From NCBI GenBank assembly GCA_013339765.2, contig CM023448.1, positions 196,394,409-196,458,408 on the forward strand: a stretch of DNA of 64,000 bases, written 5' to 3'. The first letter of the stretch is position 1, and the number at the start of each line of letters is the position of its first letter. Source of the DNA: Haemaphysalis longicornis. Its lineage: Eukaryota > Arthropoda > Arachnida > Ixodida > Ixodidae. Under the pieces are notes generated by a model. The model worked only from the letters and a program-made list of their open reading frames with translations. It did not search any database and was not told the DNA's origin. Positions 12,801 through 23,852 of this stretch are shown in pieces. A program made the position numbers and the translations under genes.

Positions 12801-12903
12801 GCTGATATTGCCCGCTTCAATTATCTCTCTTTGTGTCCTTCCCTAACATCAGTGCACAACTGCTTTCTCTTCAAAAAGAGTCCTGCTCCCATCTTTTTTC
12901 ACT

Positions 12904-13640
12904 CCTTAAAGGGACACTGAAACATTGCGGGATTACTAGCGCGAATTGTAGTCCGGAGTCCCCAGGCCATGTTTCGACCACTCTGGGCGCGTTTACGCGA
13001 TTTTATTTAGTAGAAAAATTAATTCAAAAATGATGACCTCCTCTGTTTACGCTCGCCCATTTTCTCTGGCGTTTTCGTGTGACGTCGGGAGGAGCCGAGC
13101 TCGCAATTGGCTGCGCTACTGCACGGCTCCCCGGCCTTCAGACAGAGTCAGTCGGCCCAGCGTTTCATCCGCCGGCCGCCGACGGGTCGTCGCAATTCGT
13201 TCGCTCAGTTGAAACGAAGCCAGGACACGTTTGTGAATGGAAGAATGTGCCTTTCTTTACTTGGTTAGTACGTACACTGTATCTAGCTCCAAGTCAAGGT
13301 CGCTTCACACAAAGCGCTGCACAAGCGCACATGCGACGCTTCGCTGACTGGTACGCCAGTAGGAAAATATAAGGCCTCTTGAAGGCGGGAGAAGAGTCAG
13401 CGAAGTCAATATAGGTACTAAGGGAATAAAATCAACTGATATTTTTACCGTACAGCGTAAAACTAGGGTGCGGGAAGCCCTTTTTTGCGCTGGGCGAACA
13501 AGCACAGCGGCCAGCAGCACGACTACGCATCTGCGAACGCTTTTCCGTCTAAGAAATGCAATTGCTAGACGTGAGATATTGTGCAAACTTGGGGGATTCT
13601 TACTGCACAAGCGCAAAACAACAAATAGTCACCTAAGCTG
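12904..13640 (+). repeat. Dispersed repeat with TTAAAGGGACACTGAA head
   Basis: The head resembles the minus-strand end of 4970-5360. A CpG-rich part at 13070-13200 follows. Overlapping short open frames carry no domain. The 3' limit is approximate. Confidence 0.35.
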
Positions 13641-13719
13641 CTTGGAATGCTAAAACTAAATAAAAGTGTAAACTGGTTATATATTATATACCTTAAATTT
13701 CCGAGGTCGGCAGTCCTCG

Positions 13720-13815
13720 CCCGTGGCTGAGTCGTTTGGAGCGCTAGGTATGTCAGCGGAAGTGTTTTGCAAGTCACAAGTTCGCATCCCGGCGGGTACG
13801 GGCTTTTTTTTTTAT
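13720..13815 (+). repeat. tRNA-like SINE head with T-run
   Basis: A-box-like TGGCTGAGTCG lies at 13724-13734 and B-box-like AGTTCGCATCC at 13779-13789. A CCGG stretch and a T10 Pol III-type stop at about 13805 follow. It differs from the main SINE family in this window. Cloverleaf pairing is poor, so no tRNA is called. Confidence 0.5.
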
Positions 13816-14487
13816 AAGTTAACTTTTTTCGTTTTCCGCAGATGTTTTCTATACTGAGTTCACCTTTTTTGGGGCCGCAACGTTCATTGCTCCACGAACT
13901 AGTTCACAGAGCGCGCGGAGGCTGGCACTGGCGCGCTAGCGAGTTCTCGTTGGCGTGCTGTTGCCATAAGCACCGACTGCTTGCGGGCAGTGGGCACAGG
14001 CCAGAATCAACAGACCCTTGGCCTGGAGCGAACACGCTTTTTACGATACAGGCATGAGTGAGGCAAGCTCCAAATATAGGGGAAAAGCACATGGCATTTG
14101 AGCGTCTGCGGGGACGCGGAGGGAGTTCATGCACTGCGTAGGCCTCGGCTAGTGAATGCTACGATTCCAAGCCGTCCTCGGAGGCTTATCTTATGCATTT
14201 TACAGCCGAGAACATGGCAGAAGCGCGGTACGATGATTACTGAGATATAGAGAATGCCCATCCAACAACGCCATTGGTTGTGTTTTACAGAACCGAAACC
14301 GAAACTTGTTTGATTGCTAACCTTGGCCATCGTCCAATCACGGTGCCCCCTCCTCCCAACGTCACAGCCTTAGTTGGTGCGGCCGCGGCAAACCGCGCAT
14401 GGTAGTTTTTCTTCTTTCGCGCTTTGTAAAATAATTACCGATTTGTCAACCGGATAAACGATGAAAAGTGTGCTAAGTTGAGGTAGT
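13816..14487. other. Unassigned DNA
   Basis: No gene or repeat family recognised. Confidence 0.4.
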
Positions 14488-14700
14488 CTACGCAGTGCAA
14501 GCAAAAACAGGAGCTTGACAAATACACTTCAGTGTACCTTTAAAATGCACTGCCAAGTTCGTGTAAGGCCTGCCCTTCAAAGAGCTGTTGTGCTCATGTA
14601 GTCGGATGTTAAGGCACCGACCGGTCTGCGCGATGTAGGCCTTCCTGCATGCAAGCGGGGGAGGATAGGCAACTGAGTGTGCGCAAAGCACATACTGCAA
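14488..14700 (-). pseudogene. Penelope-like element GIY-YIG endonuclease remnant
   Basis: The minus-strand frame contains KAYIAQTGRCLNIRLHEH. This fits the YIG half of the GIY-YIG nuclease fold with its conserved Arg, in the form used at the C-terminus of Penelope-like retroelements (reverse transcriptase then GIY-YIG). The usual YIG is YIA here. A shifted frame covers the upstream part (to about 14765), and no reverse transcriptase domain is present. The nuclease would nick the target for reverse transcription. This copy is truncated and inactive. Confidence 0.7.
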
Positions 14701-14779
14701 CCCATGCGCAGCACAACAACACAGACTGAAAAATGAAACATGGATGCTGTACCTACCTTGCGCATACTTAGGTGTCTAT

Positions 14780-14848
14780 AAGAGATAATAGAAGCGTGCC
14801 AGATCAGTGCCAGATAACACAGAGAGATAATAGAAGCGTGTCAGATCA
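14780..14848 (+). repeat. Short tandem duplication
   Basis: The block AGAGATAATAGAAGCGTG plus (C/T)CAGATCAG occurs twice about 42 bp apart, with one substitution. Confidence 0.8.
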
Positions 14849-14869
14849 GCAGGGAGGGATCGATGTGTG

Positions 14870-15000
14870 TTAGTGAACCATCGCTGAGACTGCAGAATGC
14901 TGAATTTTAATTTCTGGAACCGCACGTGTAGTGACTATGCTGTGTACCTTGTTTTTTTTTTTGTTTTTTTTAATGTTCTGTTTTTTGTTATTTCGTGTTT
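14870..15000 (+). repeat. Penelope-associated repeat copy B, first part
   Basis: Matches the start of copy A (12800 down to 12690) in the opposite orientation. It stops in a T-rich run and resumes near 16520, after a LINE fragment. Confidence 0.6.
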
Positions 15001-15009
15001 TCGTTTTGG

Positions 15010-16510
15010 CCTTCAGTGTTCACGTAAACAATACCAGCTCCTTGTCGTCCACCTTCACGCCAAACCAAGGAATACCTTCAAATATCTCCTTGATGCCCCA
15101 GGCCATCACTCCAAGCCCCAGCATCAAGATCCTGGGGCCTACAACTCGAGGCTAACACCAAGCAGTGACGTCACCTTGCAGCGCCTCAAAACAGCATTAA
15201 TCAAATCATACACATGATCAGGCGAGTGCCACCAAGAAGCGAGGCCTAAAGGAATCCGATACCTTTCGATAATTGAAGCTTTTGTCCTTCGAAAGTTATA
15301 CGTCAACCCCCTGTCTTCTTCTCGACACGGAAGACATAGAGATGCTTTATATAATGATTAGAAAGGCGGTTTGAGCAGGCACTCGATCTTCTCATGAGTG
15401 TGTCCACACAGAGGCTGCTTAGCACGGGGCTCCAGAACACGGTGGAAAGAGCTCGATAGAAGGCCATCTTTCTAGCCAGGAGGTCTGACTCAGAACTGTG
15501 ATGGGTAACCGCATGCTTCACCAGATTGGCTGGGCAGCCCAGAATGTCATTACGCCTGACGTTACTCTCAGGACTCTTGGTGACTAAAGTAAAGATGCTC
15601 CCTCTGCTTAGGAAATCTGAACCCCTCACATGACGGGGTCACCGAAAAGCACGGGCTCAAGCGCGCTGAACACCACCCTCGTGTGGGGATCATGCAGTTA
15701 TCTACACAGACGCCTCCCAAACATCGAGGGCCGCAATATGCCATGATCGTGGCTACCTCTACAACCAACCTCCTCATGTGTACCTCGCTTAGGACCCAAG
15801 AAATGACGGCAGCAGGACGAGGCAGCCATCACATTGGCTCTCGCTCAACCAGGGGTTCGGAGGGTAGTCATAGATTCCCAGCAAGCCTACTGGAATTACC
15901 AGTAGGGTTGGGTGTCCTGACCTGCACGGCGCGTGCTAAAAATCACCACCAAACGGTTCCATTCAGCTCATCTCGACACCCCCTCAAACTTCAATGGAGG
16001 GCAAACAAATACGCCCACCCAACAAGCCTGCGATTTACCTCCCGTGCTATGGAGCTGCCACGAGGACAGTCGCCCGCTTGTCACAGTCCTGGAGATACCC
16101 CGCATTATCGCCTTTCTGAGACAGACCGTGCCTTCGCCTTACCCTGACCTTTCGAGAGAACAAAAAACTACCCTACGGCTCATACAATCCGGGCTCCTTC
16201 CCACAGCCTACGCGTCTTCACCTAATGTATCCGAATCGCTACGACGCTGAATGTAAATTTTGCTCAGAAGTAGGAACACTCCGCCCCGTAATCGGGGGTG
16301 TGCGACTTTAGCCCTGAGCACCCTCCTCTCTTTCCGTCAACTACCCAACAAGAGCAATGGAGATGCTGCTGTCCAGGCCCGTCTCTACCTACCCAGCTTC
16401 AGCGGGTGGACAGAACACAGGCCGCGCGGACTGCATATGGGCCCCACAGAAGAAGAATCACTCCCCAGGGCTGCCACTCTGGGCCTTTCAGAAATCTGTA
16501 CAGAAGTATT
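15010..16510 (+). pseudogene. LINE ORF2 remnant with RNase H domain (I/Jockey-like)
   Basis: One frame reads HAVIYTDASQTSRAAICHD (from 15691). This is the first catalytic block of a retroelement RNase H (the YTDAS aspartate). Upstream, around 15170-15300, traces of the preceding RT thumb and linker appear as frame-shifted pieces. Downstream are an LSREQ-like segment (16156) and a CKFC zinc-type pair (16253-16264). Many stops and frameshifts make it dead. It lies between two halves of the Penelope-associated repeat, so it inserted there. Confidence 0.7.
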
Positions 16511-16514
16511 TCTT

Positions 16515-16700
16515 CCTTCTCCTCCTTCTCTGCCTGTACGCGTGCGATAATACCGATAAGTTGGCGCTTTTAAACCCTGTAAGTTTCTGTTTTTCCTAAT
16601 AACATACCAGTTGCTAGTAGCGCGCCGTCCTGTGTGTGTTCTTTTCCACGTAGTCGTCTTCCCGCGCTTCTTCGCAGGGTGCCAAATGTTCGGCTGTTCT
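16515..16700 (+). repeat. Penelope-associated repeat copy B, second part
   Basis: Continues the block order of copy A: CGTGCGATAA, ACCAGTTGCTAGTAGCGC, CCGTCCTGTGT and the CGCGCTTCTTC end. Confidence 0.6.
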
Positions 16701-16726
16701 GCTCGCGGCAGCGTGGGTCGATATAT

Positions 16727-16986
16727 TGTCACGTTGCCAAAGACGACGCAGTTGTCTTCAAGAAAAACAAGTTTATTGGAGCGAACGTCTGCTCTTCTAA
16801 CAACTCAAAGGATACAAGGCGGCGATACAGCAATCAACTAAGTGACGTGCGTAAACTGGTGTCGGTGATTCGAATGCCATGGCGTCTGCTCTGCAGGCTT
16901 TTATCTCTTGGCGCCAGTGTTTCTGGAACCGTCGATTTACACCCAGAACATTGTAGATCAAAGAAGATCATTCTGGGCTAGTGACA
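16727..16986 (-). mobile_element. Solo LTR of a Gypsy-type element
   Basis: The 260-bp unit begins TGTCAC and ends GTGACA, the TG...CA form of an LTR. Read on the minus strand it has an ATAAAAG box in the middle (about 16900) and CCAATAAA near the 3' end (about 16775), as expected for promoter and polyadenylation signals. No internal region or second LTR is adjacent, so recombination between LTRs is likely. The flanking four bases agree at three positions only, so the target duplication is weak. Confidence 0.6.
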
Positions 16987-17631
16987 TTATGGCTAGACAG
17001 TATGCTTATCTGAATGTGATAGCCCGCGTGGCATAAAAATACACAATGAAAGACGCGCTTCGCTTGGGACGCAGATAACACAGCCGGGCATGGCCTGGCA
17101 GCAAAAACAAACAATAAACTTATACATGGTTCGCGGCAATATCACATGGCGCCTTGCGTGGGTCTCTGCTAAGGAGGTGCAATTGTAGTGACGGCAGGGG
17201 CGTGAGATGGCGGCCAATTTTAGATGCGATGCATCTCTTTCACTCGCCTTGTCCCTCCGGCGTCGTTTGGCGTAGTCCGCATCCCTCCCCCATTCTCCTC
17301 GCCCCGAAAGCTGCGCGCTAGCGCCGCTCTCACTGCAGCTCCATCTGCGTGTTAGCGCTCGCCGGCGCTCGCTCCTGTCGCCGTGCCAGCTGTGCGTGGG
17401 TGCGGGTTAGCGCGCAGCTTGCGCGCAGCTTGCGCTCGGTTAACACATGCGCATGCGGTGCTCTCTCTCATTCCGCTGCATACAAACGCGGTAACTGCGC
17501 CGCTCCGCTCAGTCGTTCCGCCGCCGCTCCGCCGATGACATCCTCCGATGACCACCGATGATTTGAATGGAGTCTAACAGGCCTGCTATCGCGATGGTCG
17601 GTGCAACCGTAACAAGCACCGGCCACGCCGA
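16987..17631. other. CpG-rich unassigned DNA
   Basis: GC-rich from about 17220 to 17560, with GCGCAGCTTGC repeated in tandem at 17412-17433. Could be a promoter-like island or a repeat; no adjoining gene supports the former. Confidence 0.35.
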
Positions 17632-17822
17632 TAAAAATTTACACCATCTTCCCGCGAGGGGAACCATGGGGTAGATGCCACGCGTCGGGGGTGAACATGC
17701 TGCGTAAAATATGGACACACAACAACAATGGACACTCTAACATAACGGAAACGCAACGGAAACCCCCGATGCGTCGCATCTACCCCATGGTTCCCCTCGC
17801 GGGAAGATGGTGTAAATTTTTA
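17632..17822. mobile_element. Small MITE with 61-bp near-perfect inverted repeats
   Basis: Arms at 17632-17692 and 17762-17822 are reverse complements with two mismatches in 61 positions, around a 69-bp centre. The outermost bases are TA on each side, which fits a Tc1/mariner-type TA target. There is no coding capacity. The transcript would fold into a long hairpin. Confidence 0.75.
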
Positions 17823-18398
17823 GCTTCATGCTCTCCTGACGCTCTTTGAGTGTGCTGTTGACGAATTTTAATACGTTTCCTAATGCCGGTCATTGTACGT
17901 CGGATTAGGCAGCGCTTTGTACACGACTATTCCCCTAACCCGTATGCCTGCAAGATTATATTTGGAGCTGGGCCCAGCGTGGCCACCACATCCATCGTCG
18001 CCAACGACTGAGCTAAGAGCGAGACAGCAAATTTAGCGGAAGTGCCAGGATGTGCATGCTGGCATAAAAGTCGTAGAAAGGTCCACTGCTCTACATTGTG
18101 TGGGCTTTTAAGCGTAGACGTTTTTGCTTGTTGTGCTCGCGTCAAGTGATCGTACCTTGAGTTTTAACTCCGGAGGAAGGGACATGGTCAACTCAGTGCA
18201 GTTGAAATGGTATTCCAATTAGTGTAACGCCGTCACTTTCACGTCAAGGCCGAGTGCAATCTCAGCTCCCAGGTCACTTGGCTGCTGCTCCGCGTTTTTG
18301 ATGAAGAGCAATACAGACGAAATGCGACGAGGACGTCCACTTCACGATTTCCATGGATTGAATAAAATCGGTCTTATCTATATTTAAGGACAACACAT
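17823..18398. other. Unassigned DNA downstream of the 18.6-kb gene end
   Basis: Nothing recognised. It lies just past the predicted polyadenylation site of the minus-strand gene model. Confidence 0.4.
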
Positions 18399-18404
18399 TT
18401 TATT
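18399..18404 (-). terminator. Candidate polyadenylation signal AATAAA
   Basis: Minus-strand AATAAA about 180 bases after the TAG at 18582-18580. A GT-rich TGTGTTGT follows within ten bases, as expected of a cleavage region. It supports the 3' end of the gene model at 18580-23852. Confidence 0.45.
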
Positions 18405-18579
18405 GGCATTTAGGGGGCATGCGCAGATAACACAGCAAACAGCAAGAGGTCAGTAATACATCATCAGAATCACATGTGGTATATCTCTTCTCATCTTACG
18501 GAGAGTAAATACGCAGCATTGCATTCACCTCTTTGCATTCCCATCTGAGTTGAAAACACAATGTGTGGAATAGCATTTC

Positions 18580-21500
18580 CTACACCTTTTTTGCAGCCTT
18601 CTGTAGTGCCAGAATCTGAAATTTGAAACGTTCTTCAGTACTTACCTAAGTGCGCTACTGGCTGAATGTAGTTAACAGAAGCCCCTCATCAAAATGCTTG
18701 AGGTCGAACCACAGTATAGTTAGCGTCAAATTAGTACGACTTCGGTGCCAAATACTAGGGCAGTATTTGAGAATCCACTGAGCCTTTGAGAAACCACAGA
18801 GAACTCCGACGCAGTACATCGTCAGTATTGCCAGAGAACCACTTCGAGGCGGTAGCGCCGGACCATTCCGAGAGCAGCGCCAAAACAGCGATTGCTAACG
18901 TAGGTGCACTGTAGAGAGGAGTATCTTTATGATTTTTATAGTTTATAAGATTATAGACTTCGTCTCAAACCTTTGGTGCGGCGAAAATAACCAGCCGAAG
19001 TAAGGCAACCGAGGTAAAAAATATAAAATTTTTCAAACATACCAGCACCACGTTTCAATTAGAGTACGCTCTGCAAGAGCGTATTAATCAATCTACTACC
19101 CCTCCCCCCCCCCCCACCGTCTTCAGGGTGAGCATAGCATTAACACTAGTAAATGTGACATTCATATCTCAAATACAATCACAATTTCTGTCATACCCAT
19201 CTAAAATTACAGTATACACCATCACCATAGCACACCAGGAACTGACAGAATCATTTCTACCTTGGGAAGTACCCTCAACACCTCGGGCGCACATCTTGAA
19301 TGCGTGTTGATTAAGAATGACTGATGGCGATGCAACATCTTGACCACTTCTTTTCTGTACTTGCCTTGAAAACGAAACCACGAAAGCATTCTGAGCAACT
19401 TGGAGTTCACGTATACATATAAATGTGGCTGTTGGTTAATTTCAGCTTCTGTACCAATGCCCTGTGAGGTTATGAGATCATTGGCATATTGTGTTAGACA
19501 GCAGAGGTGAGTTTTAAAGTCCTAATTCATTTGCAGAACTTGCTTTTGCTTTACTTCCAGTGCTAACACGTTTTTTAGGAGGTTGAATTTCCTTCATTAT
19601 GCAAGTACGTGCAGCGAAGCATTCTTTATAGCGGCATCAAAGTAGTGGTTTTCGGCCGCCGCGGTGAATTGCGCGAACGCTGGGTAGTCTATCACGACGC
19701 GAAGCTTTGGCTGTAAATATGCGGCGGTGTTTGCTGCGGCGGTGTTCGAAGTAATTAGCATTTATAGTCGTGCTGGTAACATTACAATTACGACACACAA
19801 ACGAGCAAGCGGGCTAGTGAGCAATAAAGGCTTCCAGGGAAGCTACCGACAGTAGTTTCGCCTTTTTGGCGCGCTTATGCATCACGGCCGGCGCACTCAA
19901 CGCAGTTTCCATTCGAGCATGCAGCAATAAAGTTGGCTCGCTGGGGTGGGCACGGTCTACGAGACGGAGGAAATGTTCCTCGATGAGCGTAGCGCACGCT
20001 CATTGAATTAGGTTAGTTTTTGTCGAGGCCGGAGCACCTTCCTGGCGTGGCCAGTGCTTTTGCTTCTGGTGACACCAAAGAACAAGAGGACGTTAGTTTG
20101 TATATACACACGTGCGCTGTACCTTTGGAGATTCGGGCTCACGGAATCTTTCTGAAATTGACCTTCTAAGATAGCGTTGTGACTTATAAATGTGGACGAC
20201 ATAATTTCGAGCATGTACGCGGCGTCGCACAGTTTATTAAGGGCACCAAAATTGGGGCCTTCAAACTCGCCAAGGCTATCATTGTTGGACTACGGAGCAA
20301 ACTGCAGTGATGGGCTACATAAAAAACTCGGCTACTAGGATACCTTTAACCTGAACCAAAATTCGTTCTCGGAGCCTCATTTTTTTCCACTATCAGCCAT
20401 GCGTTCACCTCAGCCTATATTTAAACACTTGATCCTGCGATCTGCCCAAGATATATGCTTAAGCTACATACAAAAAAGGAGGTGAACAGCATACGACGAG
20501 TGGGAAACGTTCTCACAGATTTGATGTAGAGACGATGGATATGGATGCTTTCTTGCATCTTCAGTCGCTTTGTTGTAACAATTATTCGGTCCCTAAGGTC
20601 ATAAGCTACCCGGGACTACCCGACACCCCGCTCCGCTCTCTTCCTTTTGTAAAAGGCGAAAAGGGCCAAATGGTCTTGTGTAGAGCGGAGGCTGTATATC
20701 TGCCTTTTCTGCAAAAAAAAGGCAATGTCCGTTTTTAAGGTCGACTAAATTTTTCTGTTGTATCGTGAACTAAGAAATTCGTGAATAGAAGTGACACAAA
20801 CTCCCGTTCTTGTTCTTCACGTTGTCTGGCACTACAACATTATTTCTTGCTACCATTATACAATATATTACAGTGTAGCTATGGCATTGTACTATGTTGT
20901 TATTAAGCCAGGCGTATCCAGTCAAGACAAGCAGCGGCCTTCCCCTAAATATTGTGGAGTGCCAGTGATTGGGCGATATTTATGATGCCATAAGACGGCA
21001 ATAAACTGGGAACGTACGTAATGTGCAATAATACCTTTACGCTTAGAATTTGTTGCTTTTACGAGAACACAAACAAATCATAGTTTCAGCTGGAACTATA
21101 TGGATATGCGGCAAAAAGTGTGGCCTGTACCATATATATATTAAGCGTGATGGTGTGAAGGTTAAGTAACAACCGATAATAGAAACAGGCACAAAACTAT
21201 GGCAAGTTGCTTGTACATAGAGAGGAGGATGCTACTGCTTATGCTTTGAGTGTAAAATCTGACCAAGTTGACACATATTATGGTGGAATTCACGTAAAAG
21301 CACTTCTCGATGACAGCTTGACGTTACTTTCAAGTGCAAAAACAATTATTCCAATTTTGATCATTTTATTGGCGTAATGATTTGACGAAAAAAACAATCT
21401 ACAAGAACATCAATCCACAGGCTAATTTAATTCGACATAGTTAATAATAATCTTGAACTATCACCAATCGTATTTCATTTGGCAATAGTAGCGCACAGCG

Positions 21501-23852
21501 CAAACCAATGTACTTCTTTCCTACATTTATAGAAGAGTTGGAATTTGTTTCCAAGGCATATGGCTACATTTGAATATTTTGAGGTGCTCCGTGCTTCTTG
21601 CACTAAAGTCTCCGTTTCCATGGTTTGTCTACATATTAGAATATTTGGATTAAATCTGACACCCTTTTAAAGCTGTGAACCTGCATGTATAAATTGCAAG
21701 GTTATCCCAATATTATAGCTTATTTTTAATGAAGTGTTTACGACCAGCCGTATCGTTTTTATAGCAAAACAAAGCAGTTATTACTAGTAATTTGCCCTCC
21801 AAGTAGCATGTGCGACTTGCAACTGAAAAAGATCAAGTTTTCGTTTGCTGAAATAATTTGGGAATAGTTTCAAAGGGGAACAGGGTTTGTCCTTAGGAAA
21901 AAGTCGAACTCCCGAGAGAGGTAATTTTCCGAATGACGAGTTGTTCATTGAATATTAACTGCACCTGCCTGCAACTTCTTAAAAAAAGTTTACCCAAGGA
22001 TTTTTTGGTATGCCATATTTTAAAGGTCAGTTTTCTCTTTTTCCACTGCCTGCAAAATAAATCCCCAAGAATCCCTTCCAGTAGCCTACTCATAATACGA
22101 AATTTTTTTTGTTTGTTTTTACCTCGGATTCGCGTTAAGGGGGTTGAGCAGTGCCTTTGTTTTAAATGTGTCTTCTCTTGTTATTCTTTCGTTTTGTGAC
22201 CTGTGTAGTTGCGGCGATGTGAATGTCCCAAAAGCCAATCGTTTATACTTCAATGCAACTTTTCGTTTGTCTGCTTTTCCACAATCAACAAGAATGACCA
22301 ATCACTGAGTTTTAGGCAGAAAATTCAACCAATAAAGGGGTCTGATAAAAAATTTGGCACATATTTCTTGAGGCTACCCTACACAATCAAACACCCAATG
22401 GTGCCATTGCATGGTGCCGTTTCGTTAAGCACATTTTTCGGGCTTAATTGTATTCTTAGCCTCATAACTGGCTTCCATGGTTGGTTTCGTCCCAATATTT
22501 GGTTATTCAGGTGCATTGTGATGAAGGAAGTCCCCAGTGCGTTAACATTGGGCGTATAAAAACAAGTGGAAGAATGCGACCGAAGTTTACCCGGCTTGAG
22601 CGAATACGTATGGAATGCTGGTATTTCTAAGCAAAGTATAACGAAGCCTTCAATTTAGAAAAGCCCCGCTCAGGTTCACTGTGTTGACAAAGAATTAGAA
22701 TTTCGGCAATTGGCGGATATGGGTGGAGAGGGTGGAGAGGGGGGGGGGGCACAAACGATCACAGTAGTAGCTCTTCTTAAACAACGCACCTGACTGCCCA
22801 TTATCTGTGATCGAAGCCAAAAGAGGCTGATGAGAAGCCTCAGCATACCATTTCACTTGAAAAATTGCCTGCACGCAGACACTGCGAAACGCTAACAATA
22901 TTTTCTATTGCATGATACCCCAGTTCTGATCACATCTTTGAGTCGAAAAGGATGCCGGATCTTGACATTCCTCAATTTCTTTTCCTTGTGCGCAACTATT
23001 GGTCATTCTACTGCACGATGGACATCGGCAGGGGGGCGCAAAAGGGGCTCTTGCCCCCCCCCCCCCCCCCCGTCCTCCCCAAGTACACCAGCTCAATTGT
23101 CCCTTCCCACCGTCTCCATCTCCCCACACAACACAACGGGTTTTCCCCTCAAGACAAAAATCTTGCTGACGCTCATGCACTGCATTATCGCGGCACACTC
23201 CCACACACGTTCAACTGGGTATACGAAATCATTTTTGGCACCTACGGTTCGATAATCTGCGCACAAATCCGGTACACCTGAATATTTTTGCATTATACCT
23301 CCATCATCAATATGGCCTTCATCACACCTGACGGGTCAATAAAATAAAGCAATTTTTTTACTCAGCAGCTGTCCAGTTCTACTTCTTTCTGCTCGGTTCT
23401 CACAGAATACCAACTGTTTGAGGAATTCTTTTGTAGTAAAACATAAGTAAACGCCAAAAGAAGTGTAAGCAGGGGAATTATTTGTTTTTCTTAAAAGTTG
23501 TGGAGTGTGCAGCAGGACATCAAAGTCCACAGTTATCATACAGACTCCACAACTGTATGTTGTCGTGAAATAAAAATAATGTTACTGAATGTTACAGACG
23601 ATCGAACTTTTTAGACTTGCTCCGCGTTCGCGACGAAATATGAACGCAGCCGATTGAAGAGCATACCCAAGCTTATCGTGTTCGTCTGAGAAGACCCTTT
23701 TTCAGGTGGGCAGCAAGCGTCTACCTCCTTACCTGCAGTTTTCTTTTCGGGATAGTTGTGTGGAATTTTATACCTGCTTAGTTCCGCAATTGAGCGTTTG
23801 CTTGAGCCATTCGCATTTTTATAATTGTGAAGTGTTTGTGTTTTCTTCATGA
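18580..23852 (-). CDS. Unrecognised eight-exon host gene, about 300 residues
   Basis: Model built by eye. Exons (minus strand, 5' to 3'): 23852-23733, 23427-23362, 22891-22790, 22270-22123, 22049-21965, 20289-20143, 19461-19261, 18615-18580. The ATG is at 23850-23848 and the TAG at 18582-18580. Every junction keeps one frame, giving 300 codons. Donors include GTAAGG, GTGCGT and GTGAGC; acceptors include TTTTGCAG, CCTCACAG and ATTTCAG. Intron lengths are 305, 470, 519, 73, 1675, 681 and 645. The product looks soluble and basic, with no signal peptide or membrane segment. Segments such as AIFQVKWYAEASHQPLLASI (exon 3), GALNKLCDAAYMLEIMSSTF (exon 6), KLLRMLSWFRFQGKYRKEVV (exon 7) and the C-terminal LALQKAAKKV look protein-like, but I recognise no family. 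Exon 6 has a second donor at 20123 in another phase, and the exon 6-7 join is the weakest. An extra 5' exon may lie at 24094-24057. The GPCR end at 28.4 kb limits how far upstream it can extend. Confidence 0.45.

Noticed and set aside
18641..18690. Extra exon with donor TAG/GTAAGT at about 18650
   Set aside because: It would leave only a 30-base intron before the last exon, too short to splice, and the upstream frame has a stop.
19449..19521. Longer exon 7 beginning at 19521
   Set aside because: The frame is open there, but that acceptor lacks a pyrimidine tract, while CCTCACAG before 19461 is much better and keeps the phase.
20008..20214. Independent small gene on the minus strand
   Set aside because: It is better explained as exon 6 of the 18580-23852 model running on into its intron.
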